From Metallyticus violacea (Eukaryota; Arthropoda; Insecta; Mantodea; Metallyticidae), in NCBI GenBank assembly GCA_030762175.1, contig CM060830.1, forward strand, positions 53,893,501 through 53,957,500: DNA of 64,000 bases. The letters run 5' to 3'. Position numbers and translations under genes: made by a program. This document shows, in pieces, positions 32,104-43,520 of this stretch. The notes beneath the pieces were generated by a model. That model was not told where the DNA came from. It saw only the letters and a program-made list of their open reading frames with translations, and did no database searches. Position 1 is the stretch's first letter, and each line of letters opens with the position of its first letter.

Positions 32104-32159
<56 letters not shown>
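32104..32159. repeat. (AAT)n microsatellite grown from a SINE tail
   Basis: About 18 AAT units immediately following the AAATAAATCT tail of the SINE-B copy. Confidence 0.97.
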
Positions 32160-32613
32160 TAGTCTCTGAGGCACTGTCTTTACTTTCACTAGAATCTGAG
32201 TCACACCCAAGAACGTTCTGAATAGAACTAGATATATGGTAGTAGAGCGTTGTTTACACCCTCGTACGTTTGCAAGTACGAGAGATCTTAACTATGGGGC
32301 ATTATTTCATCCCCTATCCTACACTGTATTCGAAGAATATCACGCGGCATAGTAAAGTTAAGAGATTGAACGCACAGATAAAGAAACATTCAAATCAAAT
32401 TATTAAATCATATAGCACGAGGAAAAAAAAACGCAGAACCCTATACTTATATTCCAGCTATATATTGTTATACTTTAGATAGAAAAAAATGAAATATACC
32501 GTTTTGTATAACCAAAGGCTGAAAACTTTTTGGGGAAAAATTTTAATACAAAATTATGAGAATGAAATTTTATGGATGTGAACTGCTCCAAAGTGTTACA
32601 GTAAGTTCTTGAA

Positions 32614-32647
<34 letters not shown>

Positions 32648-33565
32648 TTTACATTTTTTTTGTGAAGTGCTTCAATTAAAATTACTTGGGATCAAAATAT
32701 GGTACTCATCTTTAAGAAAAACTCCTATAAATTGTATGTAAATATTTGTATCATATAAAAATATTTTATTAGATTTTGCAGTAGAAGATATAACTGGCAA
32801 ATTAATTTGTTTCTCAGGTATGGAAAGTTCTTGCGAATGTTAGACCAAAGCTTTTTTTAAACATTTCACACTTATGGTCTCTATTACACGTGATTATAAT
32901 ACATTAAAATTAAATAAATATTGCTGTCATTAGGAAGCCTCTACCGTTATAGGACTTTCTACTTTTATATTAGGTTGCAGTTTGAGGTATTTTAACAATA
33001 CCATTAAATGATCGAAATTAAATAATGGTGTTTTTAAAAATAAACGCATTTACCTGTTATAACAATTATGTTCTCATTTCTTCAGACCTTTAAAGGGAAT
33101 CAGCAAACACAAAGAGCTTATTATTGCTTTGTATTTATACCAAGGGTGTTTATGGATAACAAATGACTACCACGATTCGCTGTTTATAATACGATATGTC
33201 AGCATTTACATTTCAGTTCACTCTCTTTGTTAAAATTGGGTAACTAGAACTCCGCTCTCACTGATTCACACACCACAAACGCTAAACGAAACGGATCCGA
33301 TTGAGTAATTTAATTAATTCCGACGTGTATGTGTTTGTGTACATGGGAGGGCGAAAATGTTTGAGTAAATGAATAAAGGAGAAGGACGGAAAATATAATA
33401 TTCTTTAAACAGTATTAATCATTATTTCCCTCGGCATTTTAAGTAAATGGTAATTGAAACTGAAGACACTGTGCAATAACCGTCTAAGTCTTTTTTGAAA
33501 CAAAATGCTGTTCTACCATTATTTAATAGCTAAACTTTTGCTCTGAAATTTGAAACAAGAATGAT
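32160..33565. other. AT-rich spacer with a TA microsatellite
   Basis: A (TA)n tract lies at 32617-32644. No gene recognised. Confidence 0.45.
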
Positions 33566-33823
33566 TCAATGTCTCAGGTTTACACGAAATATTTTACTTG
33601 CGTGTACTGCAAGTTCTAGCGTGTATTTACACGGATCATCATATTGGACATGAACAGTTTTACTTTTAATTGTAGCGAGAGGAATAGAATTTACTCCATG
33701 ATGATAAGATTCAGCAATGTAAATCAGCCCTTTTAATTGGTCAGCTTCTTCTGGCGCAGTTCGCAGCAAAGAAGTAATTTTTGTTTTGCACGTTTGCGGA
33801 TTGGGCATTGCCGTTTTAATCAC
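33566..33823 (-). CDS. 85-codon minus-strand ORF, unknown
   Basis: Starts MIKTAMPNPQTCKTKITSLL and contains TAPEEADQLKGLIYIAESYH and VHVQYDDPCKYTLELAVHAS. The composition is soluble-protein-like, with no simple-sequence bias, and the frame stays open for a few codons upstream of the ATG (FKKATV). I recognise no domain. It may be an exon or a piece of a decayed retroelement. No splice sites were confirmed. The neighbouring minus-strand ORF at 34556-34783 has similar character and could belong to the same unit. Confidence 0.3.
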   Translation of the reverse strand: MIKTAMPNPQTCKTKITSLLRTAPEEADQLKGLIYIAESYHHGVNSIPLATIKSKTVHVQYDDPCKYTLELAVHASKIFRVNLRH

Positions 33824-34555
33824 CGTCGCCTTTTTAAAGGTGAACAGCGTGTCCTAATTGTGACCACCATTATACAGTGCGTCACATTTTACTTGAATGT
33901 CATCTTTTAGCGGCTTTTAGACTCTCTCTGGGTTTGCCCTCCTCTATGGAGGAAATACTCGCAGATGATGAGGTTGGTGTCGAGCGAATGCTCCGTTTAT
34001 GCGTGTTTGTCGGTTTTGGAGCATAATGTGACGGTTTCTTTAGCCCATTTTAAGACTTTTATTTATATTTTATTATCAGTCATTTGTTAACTGTTAAAAT
34101 TTATTGCCCTCGTGGTTTGTTATTGGCATTTTATTTCATTTTCCTTCGTGCTAATGCTGCTTGTTTTCTGCACAGTTTTTAGTGCAGATAGATTATTTAT
34201 TTAATATTGGCACAGTATTAGCATGTTTGGACTCCAATTACCTTGGCTGTTTTGCGTCCTTTAAATCACAATCATCATTGTTTAATTGTAGAACTAGATG
34301 AGGTAAGTTTTTCTCTAACAAAAATATCTGCAAAAGAACTACCCATGTATGTCGAAAATGTTTATTTATGTTTATTATTTCACATAAACCCAGTTTTACA
34401 ATTGATAGCCTTGTGTTCCTGTTATACTGCTATATACCCTGTTTGAGCTATCATGCATTGTTTCTTGTTTCACCCCTTTAAACTTATATACTCTCAAAAA
34501 CACCAGCTTTGTCGTAATTTCATTTCCCTCTGGCATTTTTCCATACGCCGCAAGT
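33824..34555. other. Spacer, nothing recognised
   Basis: No coherent frame. Confidence 0.4.
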
Positions 34556-34783
34556 TCATAATTCATACATAACTGGGAGGCTTATATTTTCCTTAGCCTT
34601 TGTGAAACAAAATTGGCAACCCATTCCACTGGTCCTACTTTCTGTGTATATTTCAATCAGTTGTTTAATGTTCGCTGTTAACGCTTTAATAACTTCAATC
34701 CCGCTCCCTTCCTTGAGACTTATCAAAATATTTGGCCCCATAGTGTGGTAATTAATCTCGCTATCTTCTGTGCTCAGCACCAA
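34556..34783 (-). CDS. 75-codon minus-strand ORF, unknown
   Basis: The frame is open from about 34807 (FRLSKKNV before the first ATG at 34783). It contains LSTEDSEINYHTMGPNILIS, GIEVIKALTANIKQLIEIYT, and a CQFC pair near the C-terminus. The composition is soluble and coding-like. No family recognised. It may pair with 33566-33823 on the same strand as part of one decayed or spliced unit, but I see no proof. Confidence 0.3.
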   Translation of the reverse strand: MVLSTEDSEINYHTMGPNILISLKEGSGIEVIKALTANIKQLIEIYTESRTSGMGCQFCFTKAKENISLPVMYEL

Positions 34784-35100
34784 AACATTCTTCTTACTTA
34801 ATCTAAATTAATATGTTATTAGGACTTATTAAAATGCTATGAAAAATACGAAAGCGTTATCTCAATTCTGATACTGGAATTTTGTAGGGTTGACCACATC
34901 ACATAATAAAATCAAAAGATTACATCCAGCAAGAATTATTCCCCAATTCTTAATACCAAGTCTTCGGTTCATTGTCAGTTTTATACAATGAAGTTATTTG
35001 AGTTACGGGCCAGCAGAGCGCGGCTACTTACTGGAAGAAGGTAGTCGTTAAAACCGCGTACTGCGTGTGCAGGTAGCAGACTGTTGTTAATTTGAGTTAG
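34784..35100. other. Spacer
   Basis: Nothing recognised. Confidence 0.4.
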
Positions 35101-35260
35101 ATCTGGTGGTGCAGTAGTAACCAGACTTGACACATAGACCCAAGGTCGCGGCCAGGATCTATGGATTTTTAGGGAGTAAGGAGAAGAGGCCTCTGAGCAA
35201 ACTTTATCAGTATGGGAAGTAATGACCATAGCTGTTAAAGAGCGCTTTTAAACAAAGTTA
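35101..35260 (+). mobile_element. SINE-B copy 5, internally deleted
   Basis: Head ATCTGGTGGTGCAGTAGTAA, a shortened B-box region (CCCAAGGTCGCGGCCAGGAT), then a jump to GAGGCCTCTGAGCAAACTTT and the tail GTTAAAGAGCGCTTTTAAAC. About 100 bases of the body are missing. Confidence 0.85.
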
Positions 35261-35373
35261 ATAAAGGTGGTGGTTAAGCTGGAAGAATGGATCATAAGTA
35301 TTTCACGGTCTCCTCTTAAGGTATTACTTTCTCATAGTAGAGAAATCTTAGAGAAGTATCAGGAGTATACACA

Positions 35374-36642
35374 GAGTTCGCGTCACGGTTGATCCGAGAA
35401 AGCGGACGAGGAAGCGGTAGAGCGCGAAGTAAAGAGCGGCATTCTAGATCCGTAAATTCCCGAGTGCTCTACTCATAAACTTCCATTAGTCTATGGCATG
35501 CACACATTCGTTGTTTTATTTCACTAACCTGTTACAATAGTTGCTCAAAATGGTATCCTGGTGTTTATACACTCCTGAAATCGTTTGACGAAATTTGCAT
35601 TCACATGCAAAAGTTCATTTTCTGTAATCCTTCTAATTTCTGTGCTTATATTATCTTTCAGTTCGTCCACAGTGTGAGGGTTATTTCTATAGAATCTATT
35701 TTTTTATAGATTGCCACAAATAATAATAGCACGCGGTAAGATCTGGGGAACATGCGGAGCATAACCCTTTGGAAACAATTCCATTTTCAAAAACCGCCCT
35801 TATAGCCTCCAAAAATTCACGAGTAGTATGTGCTGTGGCAGAATCTTGTTGAAAATATACATATTGTCTCTCATGATCACTTAATTCTTCAAAAAATGTA
35901 GGAGTATTTGTAAATGTCTCTCCAAATTTACGATGTTTTCAAGAAACATAGGTCCTATTAACGATTTGCTGTTACGGCACACCACACACAAATGAACAAA
36001 TGTGGATCGACAATACCGTCATTAATGTTTGGTAAGATCCAATTACAGATATTTACTCGACTTCGTTGTCATGCGGTTGTAACTCTTGAACTATATTAAC
36101 TCTGTAAGATTTCAACTTTAAAAATTAGTAGCCGTATGTAGTGAAGTTCTTGAAACGCCTACTTCTTGCGTTACACGACGTAATGATTTATTAGGAAAAG
36201 CTCAAATGATGTCCCAATATCATTCATTTTTTCTTCTGTTAGAATCCAGGGTTCAGTGACACGTTTCTTTAAATCTATTGATCTCTATTTGGTCAACAGG
36301 CAGAGAATCTGTCTACCTATACAAATTGCCTACACGCTTGTCGCCATGAATCTGTTTTGATTTAAGTGTCGTGCATAAATATTCGTTGGTGCGTACTTTT
36401 TCAGCCGGAATTTCAATTATTTAAGTGGATAATTTAATGCACACACAGAACACACACTTTAAGCGTAATTTGAAAGAAATACATAAGCAAACATGTGTTC
36501 TATTGCTAGCACCTCAACCTGTAGGAAGCCTTGACCGGAAACGTGGAAAATTATGCATCTAGAATGCCGCTGGCGCAGTTTACTTCGCGCTCTATCCGGC
36601 TTCTTGCAGCCTGTCCGCTTTCTCAGTTCAAACACGAACTCT
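35374..36642 (-). mobile_element. DUF4817-type mariner-like transposon with about 90-bp inverted ends
   Basis: Left end 35374-35460 and right end 36545-36642 are imperfect inverted repeats. They share GAGAAAGCGGAC, TAGAGCGCGAAGTAAA and GCGGCATTCTAGAT, in order, with small indels. Between them lies a decayed minus-strand transposase. The 1.27 kb length and the pairing of long ends with one transposase define a complete but dead element. Confidence 0.85.
35535..36290 (-). pseudogene. DUF4817/mariner-like DDE transposase, decayed
   Basis: On the minus strand, from about 36240 downward: PNKSLRRVTQEVGVSRTSLH (second DNA-binding segment), then FVHLCVVCRNSKSLIGPMFL (degenerate core), then FNKILPQHILLVNF and the overlapping frame FQQDSATAHTTREFLEAIRA. 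The latter carries the second catalytic Asp in the usual FQQDGAxxH pattern. Next come a damaged SPDLT block and NNPHTVDELKDNISTEIRRI, the typical C-terminal helix. Multiple stops and frame changes. Family placement rests on the order and spacing of these motifs. Confidence 0.8.
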
Positions 36643-37509
36643 CCGTAGTATCTATCATATGGGGGAGGTTCCTGGTTCCGTGCTTATATTTTTCAATGAT
36701 TGATTTCCAGTATTAAATAATAAAAAGTCTGTTTGAGGAAAGTTTTTGTAAGTAACTGGTTGTTTGTTCGTGTGTTACTAGGAGCTTTCATTGTGTGCTA
36801 ATTGATCTTCGTTAGTTATGCCACTGCATATATATATAATTTTGAAGAATGCGTTTTATATGTGAAATTAGATTGCTGCAGATAAGTGATAAGGAGAATT
36901 ACAAGCAAATATCTTGGTAATCATGTTTCACGTGGAGAAACAGTTCGCCACTTTGTTGAAAACGTACGAAAGAGATCTCTCCATGACGAGAAATGTGTTC
37001 CGAACGCCATGCTCTTGCAGAAGCAAAGTTAGATGAAATAAAAATTTTTCCGACGCAAATGCCGGCAATGTATTATCGCTGAGAAGCATTTTTTTCAATA
37101 TCTCTTATAACAAAGGTTAATGCTTATTATTATCACTTTTAAATGCAATATCATTATATGCTTTTAGTAAAATAAAAATACTTTATTTCCGCGTGAGGAC
37201 TCTATGCTCCTTTTCCGGTTCTAGCATCTCCAGTAACTCTCGCTGTTTTTAAGAGTACTTATATAAGATTTTCACGTTCGAATGAACAGATAAATCACAC
37301 ATTTAAAATATTTTTAAATCATTCACTCCCTAAAGAGACTCAAATATTCTCATTCTGACAAACTTAAATAAAATTCGTACACATTGTGGTGATGCTATTT
37401 GATTACTTCACCTCAATAAAAACTTAATAAGCTACAACGTTATTTATTATTTTTGTGTCCATACAACTTTAATAGATTTGCTCACCTGTTCTCGTTTTTA
37501 GATACTTTC

Positions 37510-37546
<37 letters not shown>

Positions 37547-39195
37547 TAAACTGTACTCTTAATTTACCTTGAATTTACGTTTTCAACATTTATTCGTACA
37601 TAATATTTAGACATCGGGTCTGATAAAAAGGATTTACTTATTATATTTTTTCACACATATGGAAGTATGGACGTCTCGTCTTATAATAGAGTAACTGTTA
37701 TCAGAAATTAAAATGAAGTTAATGTTTTCAGATGTCATTTACAGCATAATAGCATGAGTTGTTCAAATTATTAATTAATAAACGATTACAGTGAGATTAT
37801 TTCATTTACAGGCCCCCTGAACACGGCTGCTTACTGGGAAAATCGAGCTACCACAGCAGTAAAAAGCAAAGTTAGCATTTTCATGATTTAACACGCCTTT
37901 CTTGATAATGTATAGTAAAACATTGTTCCCTTTGTCTCTTCCTTGCATTATTCTTCCAATATCCCATTATAATTGGTCGTTTTCAGCTCTTATTAAGCTC
38001 TTTTAATTTATTATTCGAATGACAACTGTTACTTTAGGATGCAGCATGAGTTTAATGTCATCGTTACGAACACTACAACTATGATAACAATGATTACATC
38101 CTGTAACATTCTTCGACTTTCAGTAACCAATGTGTCCCCCCCCCCCCATCTGTAACTCACATTCGTTAAAAACGGATTATGCAACGTTTTTCGGTAAGCC
38201 CTTCAATTTCTATAGACAATACTTTGGGTCTTCTAGCGAGAAAACCAGTTAGATAAAACGCGCCAAGAAGTTATATTGCTATAAAAGTTTGTTTTTCTCT
38301 ATAGCAATAATAAATGGTTACACGCGAACAAACATGCATGGGTAATCTTTGATATAGTTGATATCGAATGATGCTATAATCAATTTTTTAAACTTCAACT
38401 CGAAAATAACCCAGTATGCTTTTAAATGCTTTAAGTCTGACTCAAGTTTGAAAGAGCGCCATCTGGCTCTGCTTCCAGCGTAACACGTATTTCAAATCCT
38501 CAGTTGTTAATAAAACTGCTTTAGAATGTAAAACTATTGCCGTTTGCTGGTTCTTTTTTTCTAACATTCTACGAGTGTTCAGTTCCTTAAACCGCAAACC
38601 ACAACAAGAACTTCCCTCTGTTACGGAAACTATTCCAAACTGGAATTAAATACTTAAATGAAGTTAACCTCACAGCGACATGGGCATTAAGTAAATTGAA
38701 TGGTCCCCTCGCCACATGGCCATGCTTAATGAAGGAAACTGAGGTAAACCGTACTGCTCTTTGGGGAATTCCTCTGGTAACACATCTTCATAGAAAGTCT
38801 TCCTTGGCAATGAGGCAGCCGTAGCACACACAGAGTCATTCCAAGTGTCAAGGTGAAAGCTGCAAGATGACTTTAAGAAAGCAATTCGGTTTGTTTAAAT
38901 TACTGATTTATTTAAATGAAGTAATTAATCATTATGGATATTGTGAGTGAAAAGTTTGAATCTAGCGAACTATAACACCACTGCTACAAAGTTTTAATGG
39001 AAGCTTAACTGTTTAAATGCTCCTTTCTCTGCAATGGAAAAGCTGATCCCTATTACTCTTGGCGTTATTTCCTTTAGTTTTAATGTGTATATATAGCACA
39101 TTCTTTACCAAATAAATTTATATAATATGTTTACATGGGTCTTTCGTAGTCAAGCAAGCATTTGGAAGATATCGGGTTTTATTCGCTGGAGTTGG
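36643..39195. other. Long AT-rich stretch with ATT microsatellite and C-run
   Basis: (ATT)n at 37511-37543 and a 12-base C-run at 38136-38147. At about 36945-37030 a plus frame (HFVENVRKRSLHDEKCVPNA) looks briefly coding-like but is short and unrecognised. Nothing else seen. Confidence 0.4.
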
Positions 39196-39620
39196 ATAAT
39201 TTTTTTCCCCCACGAATCTTTTCCTCTCTCGTTTCATTTCATATCATTTCATTTCGTTAGTTCTATTACAAGGCAATGTGGGCTGGTGAGGTGTGCAGTG
39301 TGACGGTGGAAAGATTTGCGCCCCGGTATCTGGTGTGTAAGCAACCCTTCTGAGGGTCTCGAACTCCTTGAGTTAAGTTGGCCAGAGTCGGGGTGTTCTA
39401 TTTGCTAAAATGTTAAGATCCTCGTCTACATCTGAGTTTCAGCACCCGTGAATACTGGCCGCCCGGTGTCTTCCTTATCGTATCCCTTCCTCCTGGAGGT
39501 GCCACCATTAGGGGAGCCACAAGCGGCCAACATTGAGAAAGGTTGAAGTATGGAAATATCCTCCTCCGATTCTAGCAATCTAATCCAATCCATGCATCTA
39601 ATTCCATGCCCTTTGTAGAG
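39196..39620 (+). mobile_element. SINE-D-like repeat copy 1
   Basis: Shares with 50036-50375, on the same strand: a CACGAAT.TTT segment, CATTTCAT.TCATTTCATT-type pyrimidine-rich sequence, TTAGTTCTATTACAAGG, a G-rich GGTGAGGTGTGCAGTGTGAC block, GGAAAGATTT and CCCTTCTGAGGG. The tRNA-like head seen in the other copy is not evident here. Looser similarity than SINE-A, -B and -C. Confidence 0.5.
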
Positions 39621-41133
39621 AAAAGAGCCCACCTTTGGCCAGATTCCAACAAGCTAACCTATCCCTATTCCAATTAATAAACTTAACTCCCAGCGCAGTT
39701 AAACCTAACCTGGATAGTCTAGTAAAATGTGTTGTTATTTTTCGATTTTTTCCCTACCCAAAGCATATATTCTCTGTACATTCTGTAAATTCTCTGAAAT
39801 TTGAATGTGAAGGGTTTTATATTTTTTGTTATTCAAAAGATTTCATTGTTTTGAATTATTAAGATGGGATATATTATTCGCATATAATAAATAATGTTAG
39901 GAGGGAACATAAAAGCATTACTTATTCCAAGTCTCTAATCTATCACGTGTCAGAACCGACCTATTTCGAGTTTTCTTTCCCAAAGTGATATTTTCTATTT
40001 GCATTCTATCTCTAAGATTTGCTTTGGTGCTCTTAACGTTTAAGAATTCCATTTTAACTCTTGTATTTAAATTATGTAACCAATAGTATATTAAAAAGCT
40101 GAATATAGAATCTGTTTTAACTTGCGATTTTGAAACAGCTATTTTTCATGTATATTACAATAAAAAGAAAGCTTAATTTTATGAAAAAATACGGAAAAGC
40201 GAGCAAATGCGCTCTCTGTTCCTTTTCACGTGGATAAAGTAGTGCATCTTATAGAATAGTTGGTACAGAGAATAAAAGGTATTACTTTCTTGACAAAATT
40301 AATGTATTTTAAAAATGCTTTAACATTTTGTGCAAATCACCCCGGAATAAATCGTTTTATGTGTTTCATCATTCTCTTTTCATTTTTGTTTCCAAAAACT
40401 TCAAAAGAAAGTTTGTCCACGGTAATGTTACTTTTCTTCTTCTTAGAGTACTCTTAAGAAGCCTCTCTAAACCTAATTTCTTCTCTTATGATACATTTTA
40501 TTGGATTTTTTATTGCCGTTGTCTTAAGAGGGAACTCCAAACTTCCTATTGATTTTCTAGTTATTTTATTTATTTGCTAAAAGCAAAATAAAACAATAAC
40601 CTTTTAATAATAAGATGAAACAGAAAAGCCTTTACTTCGGGTATAAATGAACATGTCAAATTTAAAATAGTGCTTTATTATTATTGCATAAGATGTAATC
40701 TAAGAAATTCAGGGGTGTACAGGCAGTTGATAGTGATGGATTCAAAATGTTTGATTATAACTGCCAGAAAAGCAACAGTTGAGAGAATAATGCCATTGCT
40801 TTACAGAATACTGTAGTGAAACATGACAAAAAATACAGAAGCTCTGAGTAGATAGCGAAAAATATGAGTAAATATGTTAATTTCAGATCATAATTTTTAT
40901 GATGTAGCAAGTGTGGAATCCAATAAGCACAAGAGTATTTTTCACATTTATAATGTTTCATAAAATATGATATATTTTGAACAAATCTTAATATTTTTTT
41001 AAATTTTCCACTTTAGTTAATTTAAATAGTTTTGTACATTTTTAAGTTTTTTTCAGAGTTTTATTTTACATTATTGGATAAGTTCACCAATCAAATTTTT
41101 TAAATCAAATAGACGAAAAATTTGTGAGAACAG

Positions 41134-41134
<1 letters not shown>
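39621..41134. other. AT-rich spacer
   Basis: No coherent frame or repeat. Confidence 0.45.
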
Positions 41135-41180
<46 letters not shown>

Positions 41181-41217
41181 CATCATCATCATCATTATTA
41201 TTATTATTATTATTATA
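41135..41217. repeat. (ATT)n-(ATC)n-(ATT)n compound microsatellite
   Basis: ATT units, then about six ATC units, then ATT units again. Confidence 0.97.
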
Positions 41218-41339
41218 AATAAAGACAGTCTAGCTGCTCACAAAAGTGTTTTAGCGATGGGAAATTTGAGTGATTGAAGCAGCATCTACCAAGTCCAGAT
41301 TTGGTTTAATTTGTTCCCAGATCTCAAATTCTTCCCACT

Positions 41340-41390
41340 AATAATAATAATGATTATGATGATGATGATGATGATGAAGATGATGATGTA
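41340..41390. repeat. (AAT)n-(GAT)n compound microsatellite
   Basis: AAT units passing into GAT units. Lies 120 bases from the ATT/ATC tract on the complementary motif, so the two could pair as inverted simple repeats. Confidence 0.95.
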
Positions 41391-41521
41391 AAAAAGTAGT
41401 TCTTTTATTTTTATACCGTTCACTTTTAACACAGTCATGGTATTTTTAATAGAAACATTCAATCAGTCGTTACTAAAATAGATCCAATAGTAAAATAAAA
41501 AAATTAATGTGTGATTTTTTA

Positions 41522-41808
41522 TTATTTATTTATTTATAGACGTTCTTTTCCATCTCAGGTCATCAGGGTCCCATTAAATTCAGAGCGTGAAACAACCAAA
41601 AATTTTTGCTCAGAGGTCTCTCTTTCAGGCTTGAGGTTCTTTTTCGTGCCGTAAATCTACGACACGGGACCAGCGGATTTACTTCCCTTCCGAAGGAAGC
41701 CATACTTAGGATTTTTACGCCCGAAAATATCTATCTAACTTGGCCGGGATTGAATTGGCGATTTTGGGTTCACGAGGCAAGTATGGCTACCACTAGACCA
41801 CAGAACCG
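41522..41808 (-). mobile_element. SINE-B copy 6
   Basis: Minus-oriented, near full length. The tail TTATTTATTTATAGACGTTC lies at the low end; TTCAGGCTTGAGGTTCTTTT and CGTAAATCTACGACACGGGA in the body; degenerate B-box GGATTGAATTGGCG and head ACCACTAGACCACAGAACC at the high end. The 74-codon frame here is a shadow. Confidence 0.92.
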
Positions 41809-42430
41809 ATTTAAAACACTGTTATCTTAATTAAACTATATACTAATATATAACCAAAGCTGTTTTATACGGGGAGTATTGTACAATAAATTTAAACTGT
41901 AATTTCGAATTTTTTAAAGGTGTAAATTTTGCTTATACCGTTTTGTAGCGTATCAGTAATCAAATATATTTCTGTTCTCGTAATAATAAGAATTTACGTA
42001 ATTAATTATTGAAATGATATATTTACACTAACATTTATTTAGAATTGCATAATATTATATTCTTTATAGCAGTTTAAGTATGAAAATATTAATAATGAAA
42101 CTATTCTAATTTAGTTGAAAATAAGTTGATAAATTATGAAGTAAATACAAATATTATACAATAATTATTTATCATTACACTAATCACTCTTTATCAGTAA
42201 GCAGCTCCCGTTGTTTTAATTGTTCACTTGTTCCACAATCTCTACCTGCGTTCTAGTTCACTTCCTCAGAATGTTATAAAACTGGCAGCCTAGGATGTCT
42301 AGCTCATAACTCTTTGGTTATTGGATTGGAACATCTCCAAATGGTTTAACTTCCATCTGAGGGAAAGCTAGAATGACCATATAGTTTATACGTATAAAGG
42401 GAAAATGGGTTAGTGGCATTGTCACAGATG
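41809..42430. other. AT-rich spacer
   Basis: Nothing recognised. Confidence 0.45.
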
Positions 42431-42680
42431 TTGCTCCTGGTGTTCTAGCGGTAACCATACTTGCCTCGTATAACCACGGTTTCGGATTCACACCCAGTAA
42501 GTTCGATGTAAAAACCCTAGGTATGGCTTCCTTTGGAAGAGAAATAAAGCCGTTGGCCCCATATCGCAGATTTACGGCATGTAAATGAACCTCAAACCTG
42601 AAAGAAGATGTCATTTCATGCTCCGGATTGAGTGAGATGCTAATGACCAAAGACATCAAGAAGCATCCTTAAATAAAACA
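42431..42680 (+). mobile_element. SINE-B copy 7, diverged
   Basis: Head TTGCTCCTGGTGTTCTAGCG, degenerate B-box TTTCGGATTCACACCC, body GTATGGCTTCCTTTGGAAGA and AACCTCAAACCTGAAAGAAG, tail CATCCTTAAATAAAACAAAC. The 113-codon minus frame across it is a shadow. Confidence 0.88.
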
Positions 42681-43219
42681 AACCTAACCTAATCTATCGA
42701 CATAGATAATAAAGAGAAGAACATGATATTCTATAAATCCGCACAGGAAACTCTTAGAAACACAAAAATAAGAACAGGAATGAACATAATTTGTTCTAAA
42801 ATTCTTTATTGCAGCCCCTAGAAACAATGAATATAAAAACTAATCGAAAGACGACAAAGAATACATTTTTATAAAATAAATCAGGAAGATGATTTAGGGA
42901 TATAAAAGTATAGTGATTAACGTAGGTTAGTAAACAAATAAACAAAGAAAAGTCTTATATGGCGGATGTAAACCGAATATAGAAAAAAAAAACAAACAAA
43001 CAAAGATTGGCAGAATATTTTGCAAATAAAAGTTCAAAAAATTAATGTTATATAGGCATTTGAAACAGAGAAACCTTAAACAAACTCCAGGAATAGTTGG
43101 AATTTAACATAAAAACATTTATAGCCGACTAATGGATATAAAAATGTAAAAACAACCGTTTAACTTATAACTTTCACCTAAAACGTACTATATATTTATT
43201 CGTTGCATTACATTCGTTC
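42681..43219. other. AT-rich spacer
   Basis: Nothing recognised. Confidence 0.45.
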
Positions 43220-43520
43220 TAAATTAGTGAATGAAAGGTACCCAAGGAATGGAAAAATAGTTTGCTAGCACCAGTATTCCAAAATAAAACTTACACAGGA
43301 ATAAACGTCCCAATTTTCATTCCAAATATTTGAAAAAATGATAGCAAAATGGTTACAAATAATATAAAAAATTATATGAAGGGTTACTTTCAGATAACGC
43401 ATGGGTTTTTAAAACCTAAAAGATAACTTCATTTTATAAACACTCTTAAAAGTAAATAAGCTTTTATAACCACCACACATATATATTTATCCTAGACCTT
43501 ATATGTGTTCCCTCCCCCTT
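43220..43520 (+). pseudogene. Possible LINE reverse-transcriptase scrap
   Basis: A plus-strand frame gives KVPKEWKNSLLAPVFQN and shortly after FIPNI.KNDSKMVTNNI, with later segments in other frames. This recalls the start of the reverse-transcriptase domain in non-LTR retrotransposons (pattern VPxxWKxxxxxPxxKKG followed by YRPISL and a K.xEKxxxxR helix). The YRPISL box is not intact. The similarity is short and heavily decayed, so chance is possible. Confidence 0.3.
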
